Assembly (NCBI GenBank): GCA_028289375.1
Contig: JANQQK010000039.1
Span: 144,842 to 204,425 of the forward strand
DNA from: Phycisphaerae bacterium
Lineage (GTDB): Bacteria > Planctomycetota > Phycisphaerae > UBA1845
Reading direction: 5' to 3'
DNA: 59,584 nucleotides
The notes under the pieces are model-generated. The model saw only the letters and a program-made list of their open reading frames with translations. It ran no database searches and was not told where the DNA came from. Positions 44,701-53,627 of the stretch are shown in pieces (position 1 is the first letter of the stretch; every line of letters starts with the position of its first letter). The translations under genes and the position numbers were made by a program.

Positions 44701-45335
44701 CGGGGCTGTACATGGTCGATGGCAATCGTGTGATCAAGGTGCTCGAAGCGCTTGACCGTCTTGATGGCAAGAAGATTCAGAGCATCCGCGTCGGCCCGGA
44801 TTCAATGGATGGTGATCAGGCGGTGTTTCTGGCGTTCTTTACCGATGATTCGCAGGGCGTCTATGTCGTGGACTTGACGACGAGCGGCGTTTGCAATCCG
44901 AATGATGTGGATGATGACAATGATCGGGATCTGGTTGATTTCGGTGCGTTTCAGGCGTGCGCGACTCAGAGCGGACAACCATTCGACGCTGGCTGCGAGA
45001 TCTTCGACAACGATGGCGATGGTGACGTCGACTTGTTTGATTTCCCGCCATTCGAGGAGTTGGTGACGGGACCGCTCGCACCGGCGGCACCCGAGGCGTG
45101 TTGCCTCGATGGTGGGCAGTGTTTGATGCTGGATCCGTGCGAATGCGAGGTGCTGCAGAATGGCACACCGATGCCGGGCATGACGTGTGTCGACAATCCG
45201 TGTGTGCCAGAACAGGGTGCGTGCTGTTCGTTTAAGGGTTGCTTCGTGACCACGGCTGAGCTTTGCAACAACCTCGAGGGGACACACTATCCAGGTTTGC
45301 AGTGCTTCGAGGTGGAGTGCAAGTTTACGAAGTGA
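41724..45335 (+). CDS. Large secreted mosaic protein (InlB-B, DUF11, repeat and dockerin-like parts)
   Basis: 1203 residues from the ATG at 41724, preceded by GGGGG eight bases away (an ATG at 41709 has none). The signal peptide has core GWVLLSALGSCLIG. In order: an unknown N-terminal domain; a Cys-rich unit at 317-350 (GACCRLDGCSLETVDDC); an InlB-B-like repeat (352-435; VQGNGSVSSSPSGISCPSDC); two DUF11 domains (432-550, ADLSITKVDDVDPVTAGEAL; 555-675, ADLSVTKTGRPDPVAAGGTL); six units of about 53 residues marked by TPIPGG (from 690); dockerin-like loops (about 1062-1115; FDNDGDGDVDLFDF); and a second Cys-rich region (EACCLDGGQCL, GACCSFKGCFVTTAELC). No enzyme motif is seen. A role in adhesion or surface structure is likely but unproven. 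A terminator follows. Confidence 0.82.
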   Translation: MHGHGCGSLVRGGWVLLSALGSCLIGVDATIGQTLTGPFQPFNSWWLDPATGLGGVTPGVQICIDLDGNGSTEACYDRPVVPAGGLTNLRLSPTRRILMAYGNTSDCSGSSMVHFFDVPDPPASLTLIDSACIPNNVGTIGFYDTGLCCNGLADLSCPSSGLTCVDGGGNALLGVSPQRIAYVSDLGDPFTQRVQITWFDLNAGVHTQTFPGFNSQLQLTRVPVSPYGDVAFVQHDLGGPPNSDYTAVDLCAGDRFGQPLSSSVGGALFDIDPPVATAAMADAGGGNFVVSVMHPDLLGGQLDLNFTPCGDDPPPVDGACCRLDGCSLETVDDCELLTGSWLGPDTDCGDCPTATLTLQVQGNGSVSSSPSGISCPSDCDETYAVGQEVTLTASAAGDSLFTGWSGACGGNDPMISVAMDGDRLCIATFVTVADLSITKVDDVDPVTAGEALGYTLTVSNAGPADATNVTVSDSLPSGVMFDAGASDGSCDISGSFVTCVIGDLPGGENRVIAIGVVVDPETRGALFNTASVSGSEFDNDIFNNSSNASTSVQAFADLSVTKTGRPDPVAAGGTLLYEITVFNAGPSSATGVDVTDTFPAGVTPLSDPANPGSLTCDVGGGRVGVGETLSVSFSALVDVGVADGSMLTNSVEVSANEIDPDPSNNMATFDSTVSGQVFAPAGPTFTKVADTDTPIPGGVGTFTSFGVLNTTAISEGNVTFIGLGDQQDGVYFWSNGVLSVVADVNTPIPGGTGNFGAPLNNGFNRPTIDGEDVAFGGASQTVAQRGVYTRVDGVLDVVADKTTMPVGASFPFSTLGSASLDDGNISFWAFVPDFPILEGLYFGNPSGITKIADETTFIPGGGGRFEGFNPNSHHRNGTVVFYGLDSAFNSGLYRWVGGVLSVIANRFTPIPGGTGNFDFFLEQVSHDGSNIAFRGNDSTLLNPGIYMNDCGGLRAVVDTSTPVPCANGMFEGIGEFASQGGRTVFTGSGGGSSGLYMVDGNRVIKVLEALDRLDGKKIQSIRVGPDSMDGDQAVFLAFFTDDSQGVYVVDLTTSGVCNPNDVDDDNDRDLVDFGAFQACATQSGQPFDAGCEIFDNDGDGDVDLFDFPPFEELVTGPLAPAAPEACCLDGGQCLMLDPCECEVLQNGTPMPGMTCVDNPCVPEQGACCSFKGCFVTTAELCNNLEGTHYPGLQCFEVECKFTK

Positions 45336-45361
45336 CGCAGGTTGGATCTTGATTCCGCGAC

Positions 45362-45401
45362 GCATGGCCGAGCGCATGATAGCGCTCGGCCATGCTTCTT
45401 T
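45362..45401 (+). terminator. Rho-independent terminator after the large secreted protein
   Basis: A perfect 14-base inverted repeat (45362-45375, GCATGGCCGAGCGC, with 45382-45395) has a six-base loop and is followed by TTCTTTG. It lies between converging genes and may act for both, though the T-rich tail favours the plus strand. Confidence 0.85.
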
Positions 45402-45429
45402 GTCGCGGAGGGGCGCGATACAGGTGTCG

Positions 45430-46218
45430 TTAGTGGGTTGTGCCGATGATGTTGGCCTGTTTGGGTTGTCGGCGTGGCCTTGGCAGGAGCATCGGTGTTT
45501 CGGATCGGTATCGTCGATAGGACGGGCCCAGTTTGTCGGCGAGGTCGCGTTCCTCCATTCGAACCCCCACGAAGACGTATGCGGTAATGAGAACGGCGAA
45601 GAGCAGGTGCCCCCGGGTCATGTGTGGTGTTGACCAGAATGCGAGCAGAAAACCGAGCATCAACGGGTTGCGCACGAGTCTGTACAGCCATGGCATGGCA
45701 AACCCGGGTGTGGTGTAGTCTTTGCCGAGCAACGGCAGGACCACCTGACGCAGGCCGAAAAGATCGAAGTGATCGATCAGGAAGCTCGAGTAGACGGCGA
45801 TCAGCCAGCCTGCGACACAAATCGCGTACAGAGCGATCTGCCCCACGAGGGCATCGATGTGCCACACGGTTTCGGGCATGGGCCTCCATTGCCACACCAT
45901 CAGCCAGAGGGCCGCGCAGGTCGCCAGGACGAACGTGGAGCGTTCGACTTCCTGGGGAATGAACTTCGTCCAACGCTCTTTGAACCACGGTCTGGCCATG
46001 ATCGCATGCTGCACGGCGAAGAGCATGAGTAGGCCGCTGTTGATCAGTGCAGCAAGTGGCCAGGCTGTGGGCGTTCCAGAGTCGATCGACTTGGGTACGA
46101 TCCAGTTGCCCACGAAACCAATGAGGTATGTCAGCGTGACGAGGAAGAGCAGGTAAATGGCTGCTCCGTAGGCGAAAATGGCAACGCGTCGGGCGCTGTC
46201 GTTGGTCGATGTTGGCAT
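45430..46218 (-). CDS. Integral membrane methyltransferase, MddA/NnrU-like
   Basis: 262 residues; the ATG at 46218 has AGGAGA six bases upstream. Five to six hydrophobic helices are visible. The conserved C-terminal part, YRLVRNPLMLGFLLAFWSTP followed by HMTRGHLLFAVLITAYVFVG and MEERDLADKLGPSYRRYR, fits the isoprenylcysteine methyltransferase-like superfamily. The sequence reads most like MddA, which methylates methanethiol to dimethyl sulfide; NnrU-type proteins are the alternative. It lies 31 bases after a gene for a soluble SAM methyltransferase, so the two likely form an operon. Confidence 0.68.
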   Translation of the reverse strand: MPTSTNDSARRVAIFAYGAAIYLLFLVTLTYLIGFVGNWIVPKSIDSGTPTAWPLAALINSGLLMLFAVQHAIMARPWFKERWTKFIPQEVERSTFVLATCAALWLMVWQWRPMPETVWHIDALVGQIALYAICVAGWLIAVYSSFLIDHFDLFGLRQVVLPLLGKDYTTPGFAMPWLYRLVRNPLMLGFLLAFWSTPHMTRGHLLFAVLITAYVFVGVRMEERDLADKLGPSYRRYRSETPMLLPRPRRQPKQANIIGTTH

Positions 46219-46249
46219 GGCGGTCTCCTGTGGCGTTGCGTTCATTGTC

Positions 46250-47329
46250 TTATTTTCCAATCACGTAGAAGAGGTTCATCGGGTCGTGTTCGAGTTCGTG
46301 GACGACGACGCTGTTAAACCCTGCTGCGGTGAGCATTTTCTCGGCCAACTCGCGACCCCACATCGCCCCAAGGCCCGCGCCCCCTTGCGCCAGTGAGACC
46401 GTCATGCAGTGCATGCAGGAAATGGTGTAGAGCAGTGGCCCCATGGGGTGCTCGACGTCCTGGTCAACGTGCGACGTGCCGCTGATGTCCTGCATGAGGA
46501 ACGTGCCGTTTGTCTTCAGCGCGCGGTGGATGTTGTTGAGCACCTGTTGCGGATGAGCCTGGTCGTGGATGGCGTCAAAAACGACGATGAGATCGAATTT
46601 CTCGACATCGACCATCTGGCCAGCGTCGACGACGTGGAACTTTGTATTCGCATTACCGAGACTGTCGGCTTCCTTGCAGGCGCGGTCGATGCCTTCGACG
46701 GAAAAGTCGTATCCGGTGAATCGACTGTTGGGAAAGGTGCGGGCCAACAGGTTGAACGCCCTACCGCTGCCACATCCAACGTCGAGGACGTTGATGCCGG
46801 CGGAGAGTTTGTCTTTGATGCCGGGGGCGAGTGGAAGAATGTCATCGATCAGCGCGGCTCGGACGGTCTGATCGCTCTCGTCGGCCATCACTTCCTGGAA
46901 GCGTTCGAAGGCTGAGTATGGCACGCCCCCGCCATTGATGAAGCAGTCGACGATGCGATCCTCGACTTGGGCGAGCATCGGGATGAATTGGCAGGCTGCG
47001 GCTATGTTGTTTGGTGATGCGGCGCGGGTAAGGTGCTGGGCGTGCTCTGCGGGCAGTTGGTAGCACTTCGTTGCAGCGTCGTAGTGGACGATTCGACCTG
47101 TGACCATGGCTCCGAGCCATTCGCGTACGTAGCGTTCGTTCAGACTGGTCGCTTTGGCGATCTGCTCGCTTGTCGCAGGATCAAGGGTGGCCATCGTGTC
47201 AAACAGTCGGGTACGGTGGCCAACGCTGATCATGAGCGCGATTGCGCCACTGTTGACGATGCTGACGATGCGGTCGGCGAAAGGTGATGATTCGGTGGTT
47301 CCGGCTGGCAGGCTGTCCATGAAACACAT
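46250..47329 (-). CDS. Class I SAM-dependent methyltransferase with winged-helix N-terminus
   Basis: 359 residues from the ATG at 47329 (AAGGAG nine bases upstream). The N-terminal ~100 residues form a winged-helix-like part (ATSEQIAKATSLNERYVREW, AMVTGRIVHYDAATKCYQL), then a Rossmann methyltransferase with motif I LDVGCGSGRAFNLLA, the acidic strand end GYDFS, and FDLIVVFDAIHDQAHP. This combination resembles the Rv2258c-type family and small-molecule methyltransferases. The C-terminal ELEHDPMNLFYVIGK is also typical. It is upstream of an MddA-like gene. Substrate unknown; a thiol or metabolite is plausible. Confidence 0.8.
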   Translation of the reverse strand: MCFMDSLPAGTTESSPFADRIVSIVNSGAIALMISVGHRTRLFDTMATLDPATSEQIAKATSLNERYVREWLGAMVTGRIVHYDAATKCYQLPAEHAQHLTRAASPNNIAAACQFIPMLAQVEDRIVDCFINGGGVPYSAFERFQEVMADESDQTVRAALIDDILPLAPGIKDKLSAGINVLDVGCGSGRAFNLLARTFPNSRFTGYDFSVEGIDRACKEADSLGNANTKFHVVDAGQMVDVEKFDLIVVFDAIHDQAHPQQVLNNIHRALKTNGTFLMQDISGTSHVDQDVEHPMGPLLYTISCMHCMTVSLAQGGAGLGAMWGRELAEKMLTAAGFNSVVVHELEHDPMNLFYVIGK

Positions 47330-47520
47330 AGGCAAATGCTCCTTCTCGCATTGATCCGGCGGCGATGACTCTGTCGGTGTCGTCGATCGGTGACGTTGTG
47401 CACGCGACCCTATGCCATGCGGCGACGGTCTTGGCGGGGGGTCACGCGGAATCCGGAAAATCCGCAAGAATCATCGATTCAGGCTCAATTGCGTCGATTT
47501 TTGGGACGCTTGGCGGTCGG

Positions 47521-50490
47521 CTATTTGATTTGCGGCTCGGCCTTGGCGGGTGTCTTCGATTCGGGACGCTGTTTGTCCAGTTTGGCTTGCAATGCGTCGA
47601 GCCGGATGGTGAGGGGGTGTTCATCGTCGAATCGCGCCTTGATGACGGGCGCGGCGTGGTTGAGCTGGGCTTCTGCGTCGGTTGGGCGGTCGAGATTGAG
47701 CAGTGCACCGGCCCAGTTGATGCGGACTTGAACGAGTTGGGGGTGATCGGGATTGAGTTGCCGTTCGAGGACACCTGTGGCGTTCTTGAGATGCTGTTCG
47801 GCGTCGATCCAGTTGTCCTGTTCGCCCAGGACCAGACCGAGCGTGTTCTCGGCGATGGCAGTGTTGGCGTGTTCGTCGCCGAAGAGTTTCCTGTTCATCA
47901 CCCATGACGCACGAACGAGAGCCTCTGCTTCGGTGAGGTCACCCTTCTTGCGTAGGATGTCGCCAAGCAGTGACTGAGTGCTGGCCAGGTCTGGGTGGGC
48001 GTTGCCAAAGAGTTTGTGGCGATGGTCCATGGCCGATCGGGCGTGTTGCTCGGCTTCTTCGGCTTGACCTGCGTCGTAGAGTGCTTTGGCGAGGTTGTGC
48101 TCTGCCAGTGCGACAAGTGGATGCACGTCGCCGAGTCTGTCGCGGCGGGCGTCGAGTGCATCGCGGAGTATGGGCAGTGCTTTGTCGAACTTTCGCTGTT
48201 GCGTGTAGATGGCGGCGAGATTTGACTTGAGAACGTTGACTGAGGGGTGATCCGCTCCGCGGGTGTTGATGAAGAGGCGGATGGCCTCTTCAAAACTCGC
48301 GGTGGCGGCATCGTAATCGCCCTGCAGGTATTCGATGATGGCGATGTTGTTCATGCTGTTGGCAATGAGCGGGTGGTCTGGGCCTAGTGATTCGAGCCTG
48401 ATTTCGTAGGCGTCCCTCAAGAACTGATCGGCCAGTTTGAGCTTGCCCCATTGTTTGTAGAGGTCGCCCATGCTGTCCATCGCGTTTGCGACAATTGGAT
48501 TGCGCGGGCCGTCGATGGTCTGAAAAACTTCGAGCGAGCGTTGAAAGATTGGCTCGGCTTCGGAGAACCGGCCCAACTCGACATACGTTGAGGCGAGGTT
48601 GTTGCGGGCAATGGCAGAGTTGTGATTGCCGGGGCCAAATATCTTATCGTTGATTTCGATGGCTTCGGTGATGACAGGGATGGTCTCTTCGAGCTTGCCG
48701 AGTTCGTTGAGAACGAGGGCCATGTCGTTAAGCGTGCTGGCGAGTTGAGCGCCGTTGTCATCGGTGCCACGGAAGATCTGCTCGGATTCGCGCAGGAGTG
48801 TGAGTGCTTCTTCGAGCTTCTGGGCATCGCGATAGGCTTTGGCGAGGCCACGCTTGGCGAGGCCGACGATTTCGTGATCCGGTCCAAGATTGGCGACGGC
48901 TCGTTCGTGGCAATTCTCAAAGTGGATGCGTGCTTCAGATCGGTCGCCGCGGCTGCGAAGGAAAGATGCTCTTCCGATGTCTGACTTGAGGTCATTGGCC
49001 AGTGCATCTACTTCGTCGACGGGGGCGATGTTCGCGGCAATGTCGAGTTGGGCGATGGCGCGGTCGTACAGAGCGAGCGCGCCAAGCGTTTCGGCAATGA
49101 CGCGACGAAGCTTGCGTTCGAGATCGGGCTGATTGCTGAATCTTCCTTGATCGAGCTTGCGGACGGCAGTGTCGATGGCCTCCTGTACGGTGAGGTCTGC
49201 GCGGTCGCCGGTTTCGGGGTTTGCGGAGGCGAGCATTTCGGTCAGGAAATCGGTGACGAGCGTTGCCTTCTCCGCTTCGGACTGTGCGATCGCTTTCTCG
49301 ATACGGGCCTGGTTCGCATTTTCCTGAGCGATGCCCTTCTGTACGCTGGCCTGTCGCCAGAATGAGAGCGACACGACAAGGCCGACTGCGAGCAGGACGA
49401 CGAACGAAGCGGCCACGGTGACGGCGGCGCGGTGTTTGGCGAGGGATTTGCGGATGATGTAGGCGACCGAGTCGCGTTTGGCTTCGATGGGTTCACCGGC
49501 AAGGTATCGTTCGATGTCGGCGCCCAGCGCGCCGGCGGACTGATAGCGCAACGCGCGTTCCTTGCGCAAGGCTTTGAGGGTGATCTGGGCGATTTCGTCG
49601 TCGAGCTGGTTGTTGTGCGATCGTGGGTTGCGGGGCGTCTTGTGGATGATGTTGGCGGCGACGTCGGTCATCGAGCAGGCCACCTCGTATGGGAAGGTAC
49701 CGGTCAGCAATTGGTAGAGCATGACACCGAGTGAGTATACGTCCGTGCGCAGGTCGATCTCGCTGAGACGTCCGCGGGCCTGCTCCGGACTGGCCCACGG
49801 CATAGAACCGACGAATTGGCCTGTGATGGTGACGGTCTGATGGTCAGAATCGCCCTTTCCGGTGTCGCTTTGATCGTCGGCCTGCTTGGCGAGTCCGAAG
49901 TCGAGCACGTGTGGCACACCGTCGGCGTCGATGCGGATGTTGCCGGGCTTGAGATCGCGATGGATGACGCCGCGAAGGTGGGCGATGTTGACGGCGTCGC
50001 AAATGGTCGTGAAGAGGCGAAGTCGCTCCGGCAGGGTCGGCGACATGTTGCGAACATAGAGATCGAGCGGGAAACCGTCGATGTAGTCCATCACGAAGTA
50101 GGCATTGTCGCCGCATGATCCGCTGTCGTGGATGGTGACGATGTTGGGGTGTTTGAGTTGGGCGAGAATCTGCACTTCGCGTTCAAAGCGAGCGCGCTCT
50201 TTCGGTCCTGCAAATGGACCGCCATGCATCACCTTGAGCGCGACAAGCCTGCCGGTGGACTTCTGTGATGCGCGAAAGACCACACCCTGCCCGCCGCGGT
50301 GAATCTCATCGATGATCTGATAACCGGGAACGGCGGATCGCGTTTCCTCGGTGACGCCGATTGGCCCGGTGGTGGACCCGGCACGTCCACTGGCAGCGCC
50401 GTGAGCTTGTGTGGTTGCGATCTGGTCGATCTGATCAAACGCTGCGTCGATCAGGTCCGCCTGATGCCGGTTGTCTCGGTCGTCACTCAA
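47521..50490 (-). CDS. Ser/Thr protein kinase with C-terminal TPR array
   Basis: 989 residues. Hanks-type kinase domain at about 57-335: glycine loop EIHRGGQGVVF, Lys in VALKVM, catalytic loop HRDLKPGNI, DFGLA, and activation segment SMPWASPEQARG; all catalytic residues are present. A membrane helix (about 360-385, VTVAASFVVLLAVGLVV) is followed by an extracytoplasmic coiled-coil start and at least ten TPR-type units (such as ALTLLRESEQIFRGTD, AEPIFQRSLEVFQTIDGP and AEQHARSAMDHRHKLFGNAH). The kinase would face the cytoplasm and the TPR the periplasm, a sensor layout. It lies 73 bases after an ECF sigma gene on the same strand, forming a sigma-kinase module. Confidence 0.9.
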   Translation of the reverse strand: MSDDRDNRHQADLIDAAFDQIDQIATTQAHGAASGRAGSTTGPIGVTEETRSAVPGYQIIDEIHRGGQGVVFRASQKSTGRLVALKVMHGGPFAGPKERARFEREVQILAQLKHPNIVTIHDSGSCGDNAYFVMDYIDGFPLDLYVRNMSPTLPERLRLFTTICDAVNIAHLRGVIHRDLKPGNIRIDADGVPHVLDFGLAKQADDQSDTGKGDSDHQTVTITGQFVGSMPWASPEQARGRLSEIDLRTDVYSLGVMLYQLLTGTFPYEVACSMTDVAANIIHKTPRNPRSHNNQLDDEIAQITLKALRKERALRYQSAGALGADIERYLAGEPIEAKRDSVAYIIRKSLAKHRAAVTVAASFVVLLAVGLVVSLSFWRQASVQKGIAQENANQARIEKAIAQSEAEKATLVTDFLTEMLASANPETGDRADLTVQEAIDTAVRKLDQGRFSNQPDLERKLRRVIAETLGALALYDRAIAQLDIAANIAPVDEVDALANDLKSDIGRASFLRSRGDRSEARIHFENCHERAVANLGPDHEIVGLAKRGLAKAYRDAQKLEEALTLLRESEQIFRGTDDNGAQLASTLNDMALVLNELGKLEETIPVITEAIEINDKIFGPGNHNSAIARNNLASTYVELGRFSEAEPIFQRSLEVFQTIDGPRNPIVANAMDSMGDLYKQWGKLKLADQFLRDAYEIRLESLGPDHPLIANSMNNIAIIEYLQGDYDAATASFEEAIRLFINTRGADHPSVNVLKSNLAAIYTQQRKFDKALPILRDALDARRDRLGDVHPLVALAEHNLAKALYDAGQAEEAEQHARSAMDHRHKLFGNAHPDLASTQSLLGDILRKKGDLTEAEALVRASWVMNRKLFGDEHANTAIAENTLGLVLGEQDNWIDAEQHLKNATGVLERQLNPDHPQLVQVRINWAGALLNLDRPTDAEAQLNHAAPVIKARFDDEHPLTIRLDALQAKLDKQRPESKTPAKAEPQIK

Positions 50491-50563
50491 CTTGTCGTAT
50501 CCGCGTTTCGCCCGATTGGCCGCCCCGGACCATTATTCTGCTGATGTGTCGTCACGTCGACGC

Positions 50564-51193
50564 CTAGCGGACGTTTGTGAAAAAATTTGTCTCTGCACCG
50601 AGCAATTCCCGCAGCCGATCGTGTGCCCGGGCGCGCAGCATGTGGACGGCGCCGCTGGATCGACCCAACTCATCGGCGATGCTGCGAATGTCGCGACCCT
50701 GAAGATCGTACAAACGGATGACCTTTGCGTAGTCAGGCGGCATGCGTTTGAGGATGTCGTCGATGGCGGTGGCGGCCTCATCGGCGGCAACCTGTCTACT
50801 CGGAGACGCAACGGAGTGGCCAATGCGTTCGATGAGCGTGACGCAGGATTCGCCATGGTTGGGGGACTGGATGCGCATGGCTGGGTTGGGTCTTTTTTTT
50901 CGGCTTAGTTCGCGGATGGCGTCGCGGAGATTGTTGTTGGCGATCTGAGTGAGCCAGCCCGCGAAGCCATCGGCGGTCTCGGCGCGGCAGTGGCTGATGC
51001 GGAGGAAGGCCTCCATGTACGAGACCTGCATAACGTCGTCGGCGTCGAGACTGGCGTGCCAACGCTGGGCGATGTCGTTGTTGATGCGCTTCCAGACGCG
51101 ATCCCCGACGTCGGCGAGCAATTCCTTTAGGGCTTGCCGGTCGCCCTCGCGAGCCTTCGTGATGCGTTGGTCGTTGTCGTGTGACATCATCAT
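50564..51193 (-). CDS. ECF-like RNA polymerase sigma factor (second module)
   Basis: 209 residues from the ATG at 51193; two more in-frame ATGs follow at once and the frame is open further upstream, so the start is uncertain. Region 2 is DADDVMQVSYMEAFLRISHC followed by FAGWLTQIANNNLRDAI; region 4 is LYDLQGRDIRSIADELGRSS with AVHMLRARAHDRLREL. It is 73 bases upstream of a Hanks kinase with TPR repeats. No anti-sigma gene is near, so the kinase may be its regulator, as found for kinase-controlled ECF groups in planctomycetes. Confidence 0.82.
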   Translation of the reverse strand: MMMSHDNDQRITKAREGDRQALKELLADVGDRVWKRINNDIAQRWHASLDADDVMQVSYMEAFLRISHCRAETADGFAGWLTQIANNNLRDAIRELSRKKRPNPAMRIQSPNHGESCVTLIERIGHSVASPSRQVAADEAATAIDDILKRMPPDYAKVIRLYDLQGRDIRSIADELGRSSGAVHMLRARAHDRLRELLGAETNFFTNVR

Positions 51194-51269
51194 GCGCGGG
51201 GCGATCAAAAGGTACGACAGACTCTTCCGTGCGATGAGCATATCGTAAGTTGGCGGTCGGTGACAATGG

Positions 51270-53627
51270 TCAGCGATTCGCAAGCAGATCCATCAGCTCC
51301 TGCGTGTCCGCGTGATCGAGCCCGAGTGCGTCGCGTCGGATTGAAAGAGCGGTCTCGTACTGCTTGATGGCTTCGTCGGTACGCCCGAGGGCGTCGTACG
51401 CCTTGGCGAGAAGACAGATGATGTCGGCAGTTTGCGCGTGGGGTTCGCGAAAGTTCTTGCCCTCAATGTCGATGGCCCGATGCAGCACTGGCAGCGCCTC
51501 GTTGAAGCGTTGGGCCTCGACAAGTGCGTTTCCGAATTTGTGCAGGACAATGGCGATCGTGGGATGATCGGGATCGAGTTGGGTCTCCATGATGGCGACG
51601 GCGCTGGTGTAGTGTTCGGCGGCGGCATCGTATCGTTTCTGCAAGGCGCGCAGTGTGGCGATGTTGGCGAGGCTGACCGCGACGTTGTAGTGGTCAGGCC
51701 CATGGTTCTCGAGGCGCACCCGCAGCGCTTCGTCGTAGAGCGGCTCGGCTTCATCATATCGTCCCAGTTCGCGCAGTGTCGTGGCCAGGTTGTTGATGGT
51801 GCGTGCGTACCCGGACGGATCTTCGGAGCGCATGCCCTGCCGTTCCAGTACGCGTCGGAACATCTCCTCGGCTTTGCCGAATGCCTTCTGCGTGAAGTGA
51901 ATACCAGCCAATCCCTGACGTGTCGCAGCCAGTTGCAGATCGTCCGGGTCCAGGTGTTTCTCTCTGACACGGAGGGCCTTTTCAAACAGTTCGCCCGCAC
52001 GATCATACTGACGCTCGCGATAAGCGAGGTCTGCCAACTCGTGCTCGGCCTCAGCCACTTCGAGGCTGCTATCGCCAAACACCTGCATGCGAATCTCGTG
52101 AGCTTTGTCGAGATGATCTAGCGCGTCGGGATACTCACCGAGGCCGCGATAGACGATGCCCATGGCCAAGTGAATTTCGGACGCCACTTCGGGCAAGTCA
52201 GCGGTTTCATCGTCGATCCACTCGGACGCGGATTGAAGCAGGTCAAGGATGCGGTAGTTCTTGCCGTAGCGATAGGGATCTGGGGACAAAAGCACGCGCT
52301 TGAGGAAGTCGCTGGTGCGCCTGGCCTTGAGCGCCTCCTGCTGTGCTTCTTTTTTCGCCACGGATTCTGCGGCGGCAAGGCGCGTTGCGTTTGCCTCGGA
52401 TGTTCTGGCTCTTATCGCCTGCGACCGCGCAGCGAAGATTCCGACGACAAGCGACAGAGTCACAGCCGCAATGGCGGAGACCACGACTTTGTTGCGACGG
52501 AAGTACTTCGTCGCGCGATAACGAAATGTGTCTTTGTGCGCCAAGACAGGAAGCCCAGCGAGGTAGCGCTGGAGGTCGTCTGCAAGCTGGTCGGCCGTGG
52601 TGTACCGCCGGTGCGGCTCCTTGCGGAGTGCCTTAAGGATGATGTGGTCGAGATCACCACGCAGTGTTCTACGAATTCTCTCGTTTGCAACGTCGCTCGG
52701 TTTGGGTGGATCGTTTTCAACGATGGCGTTTTCGAGGTCGTGCTGTGAAAGTGTCGAACGCTCAAACGGACGCGAACCGGTGAGCAACTGGAATGTCAGC
52801 ACGCCAAGAGCGTAGACGTCGGTGCCTGTTGTGATGGGTTGGCCAACGATCTGCTCCGGTGCGGCGTAGTCGGGTGTCATGAAGCGCTGAGTGGTCTGTG
52901 TGACGTGGGTCGTTGACGTGTTGTCTGTCAGGATTTTGGCGATGCCGAAGTCGAGGAGTTTGGGCTGTCCGTTGTCGGTGACGAGAATGTTGGATGGTTT
53001 CAAATCTCGGTGAACGACCAGGTTCTGATGGGCATGGTGGACAGCCGCAGACACCCGCATGACGAGATTCAATCGCTGGGACACCGACAGTTGCCGATCA
53101 TCGCAGAATTGGTCAATCGGCTGTCCGTCAATTGCCTCCATGACCAGGTAGGGCATGTCATCTTCGGTGGTGCCACCATCGAAGAGTCTGGCGATGTTGG
53201 GGTGGCTGAGGTTTGCGAGCGTCTGCCGTTCGTTGCGGAAGCGTTCAATGATCTGAACGGAGTCCATTCCCTTCTTGAGAATCTTCACGGCGACCTGCTG
53301 ATCAAACTGATCGTCGTCACGGATCGCGCGATAGACGACCGCCATGCCGCCTTCGCCGATGACGTCCGTGATCCGGTAGTGGCCGACCTGCTGACCGACA
53401 CGTGCGTGATGGTCGAAGGACTCGAGTGCTTCTTGAGCTGTGTTTCGCAATGTGTCACCGACCAGTGGTGCTGCGTCATTACGGGCACTGAGAAGATCGA
53501 GGACCTCGTCGGCAAGTTCAGGGTCGTCCCGGCAGGATTCGGCGACGTAGGCATGACGCGTACCGGGGTTGCGCGTGAGGGCTTCATGGTACACGCGCTG
53601 GATTCGGCGCCACCGATCAGTCTTCAT
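51270..53627 (-). CDS. Ser/Thr protein kinase with C-terminal TPR array (first module)
   Basis: 785 residues from the ATG at 53627, with AGGGG eight bases upstream. The N-terminal 75 residues precede a kinase domain with loop VIGEGGMAVVYRA, Lys in VAVKILKKG, VVHRDLKPSNI, DFGIA and YAAPEQIVG. A membrane helix (VVVSAIAAVTLSLVVGIFAA) separates it from TPR units in the C-terminal half (ALDHLDKAHEIRMQVFGD, YDEALRVRLENHGPDHYN). The first ~75 residues are helical (RIQRVYHEALTRNPGTRHAY, LADEVLDLLSA), as is usual in planctomycete kinases encoded next to a sigma factor. Its start overlaps the sigma gene's stop by 11 bases, indicating coupled translation. Confidence 0.9.
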   Translation of the reverse strand: MKTDRWRRIQRVYHEALTRNPGTRHAYVAESCRDDPELADEVLDLLSARNDAAPLVGDTLRNTAQEALESFDHHARVGQQVGHYRITDVIGEGGMAVVYRAIRDDDQFDQQVAVKILKKGMDSVQIIERFRNERQTLANLSHPNIARLFDGGTTEDDMPYLVMEAIDGQPIDQFCDDRQLSVSQRLNLVMRVSAAVHHAHQNLVVHRDLKPSNILVTDNGQPKLLDFGIAKILTDNTSTTHVTQTTQRFMTPDYAAPEQIVGQPITTGTDVYALGVLTFQLLTGSRPFERSTLSQHDLENAIVENDPPKPSDVANERIRRTLRGDLDHIILKALRKEPHRRYTTADQLADDLQRYLAGLPVLAHKDTFRYRATKYFRRNKVVVSAIAAVTLSLVVGIFAARSQAIRARTSEANATRLAAAESVAKKEAQQEALKARRTSDFLKRVLLSPDPYRYGKNYRILDLLQSASEWIDDETADLPEVASEIHLAMGIVYRGLGEYPDALDHLDKAHEIRMQVFGDSSLEVAEAEHELADLAYRERQYDRAGELFEKALRVREKHLDPDDLQLAATRQGLAGIHFTQKAFGKAEEMFRRVLERQGMRSEDPSGYARTINNLATTLRELGRYDEAEPLYDEALRVRLENHGPDHYNVAVSLANIATLRALQKRYDAAAEHYTSAVAIMETQLDPDHPTIAIVLHKFGNALVEAQRFNEALPVLHRAIDIEGKNFREPHAQTADIICLLAKAYDALGRTDEAIKQYETALSIRRDALGLDHADTQELMDLLANR

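Noticed and set aside
43793..44760. DNA-level tandem repeat or CRISPR-like array
   Set aside because: The periodicity is at protein level (TPIPGG units of about 53 residues) and the DNA copies differ; there are no identical repeats with unique spacers anywhere in the window.
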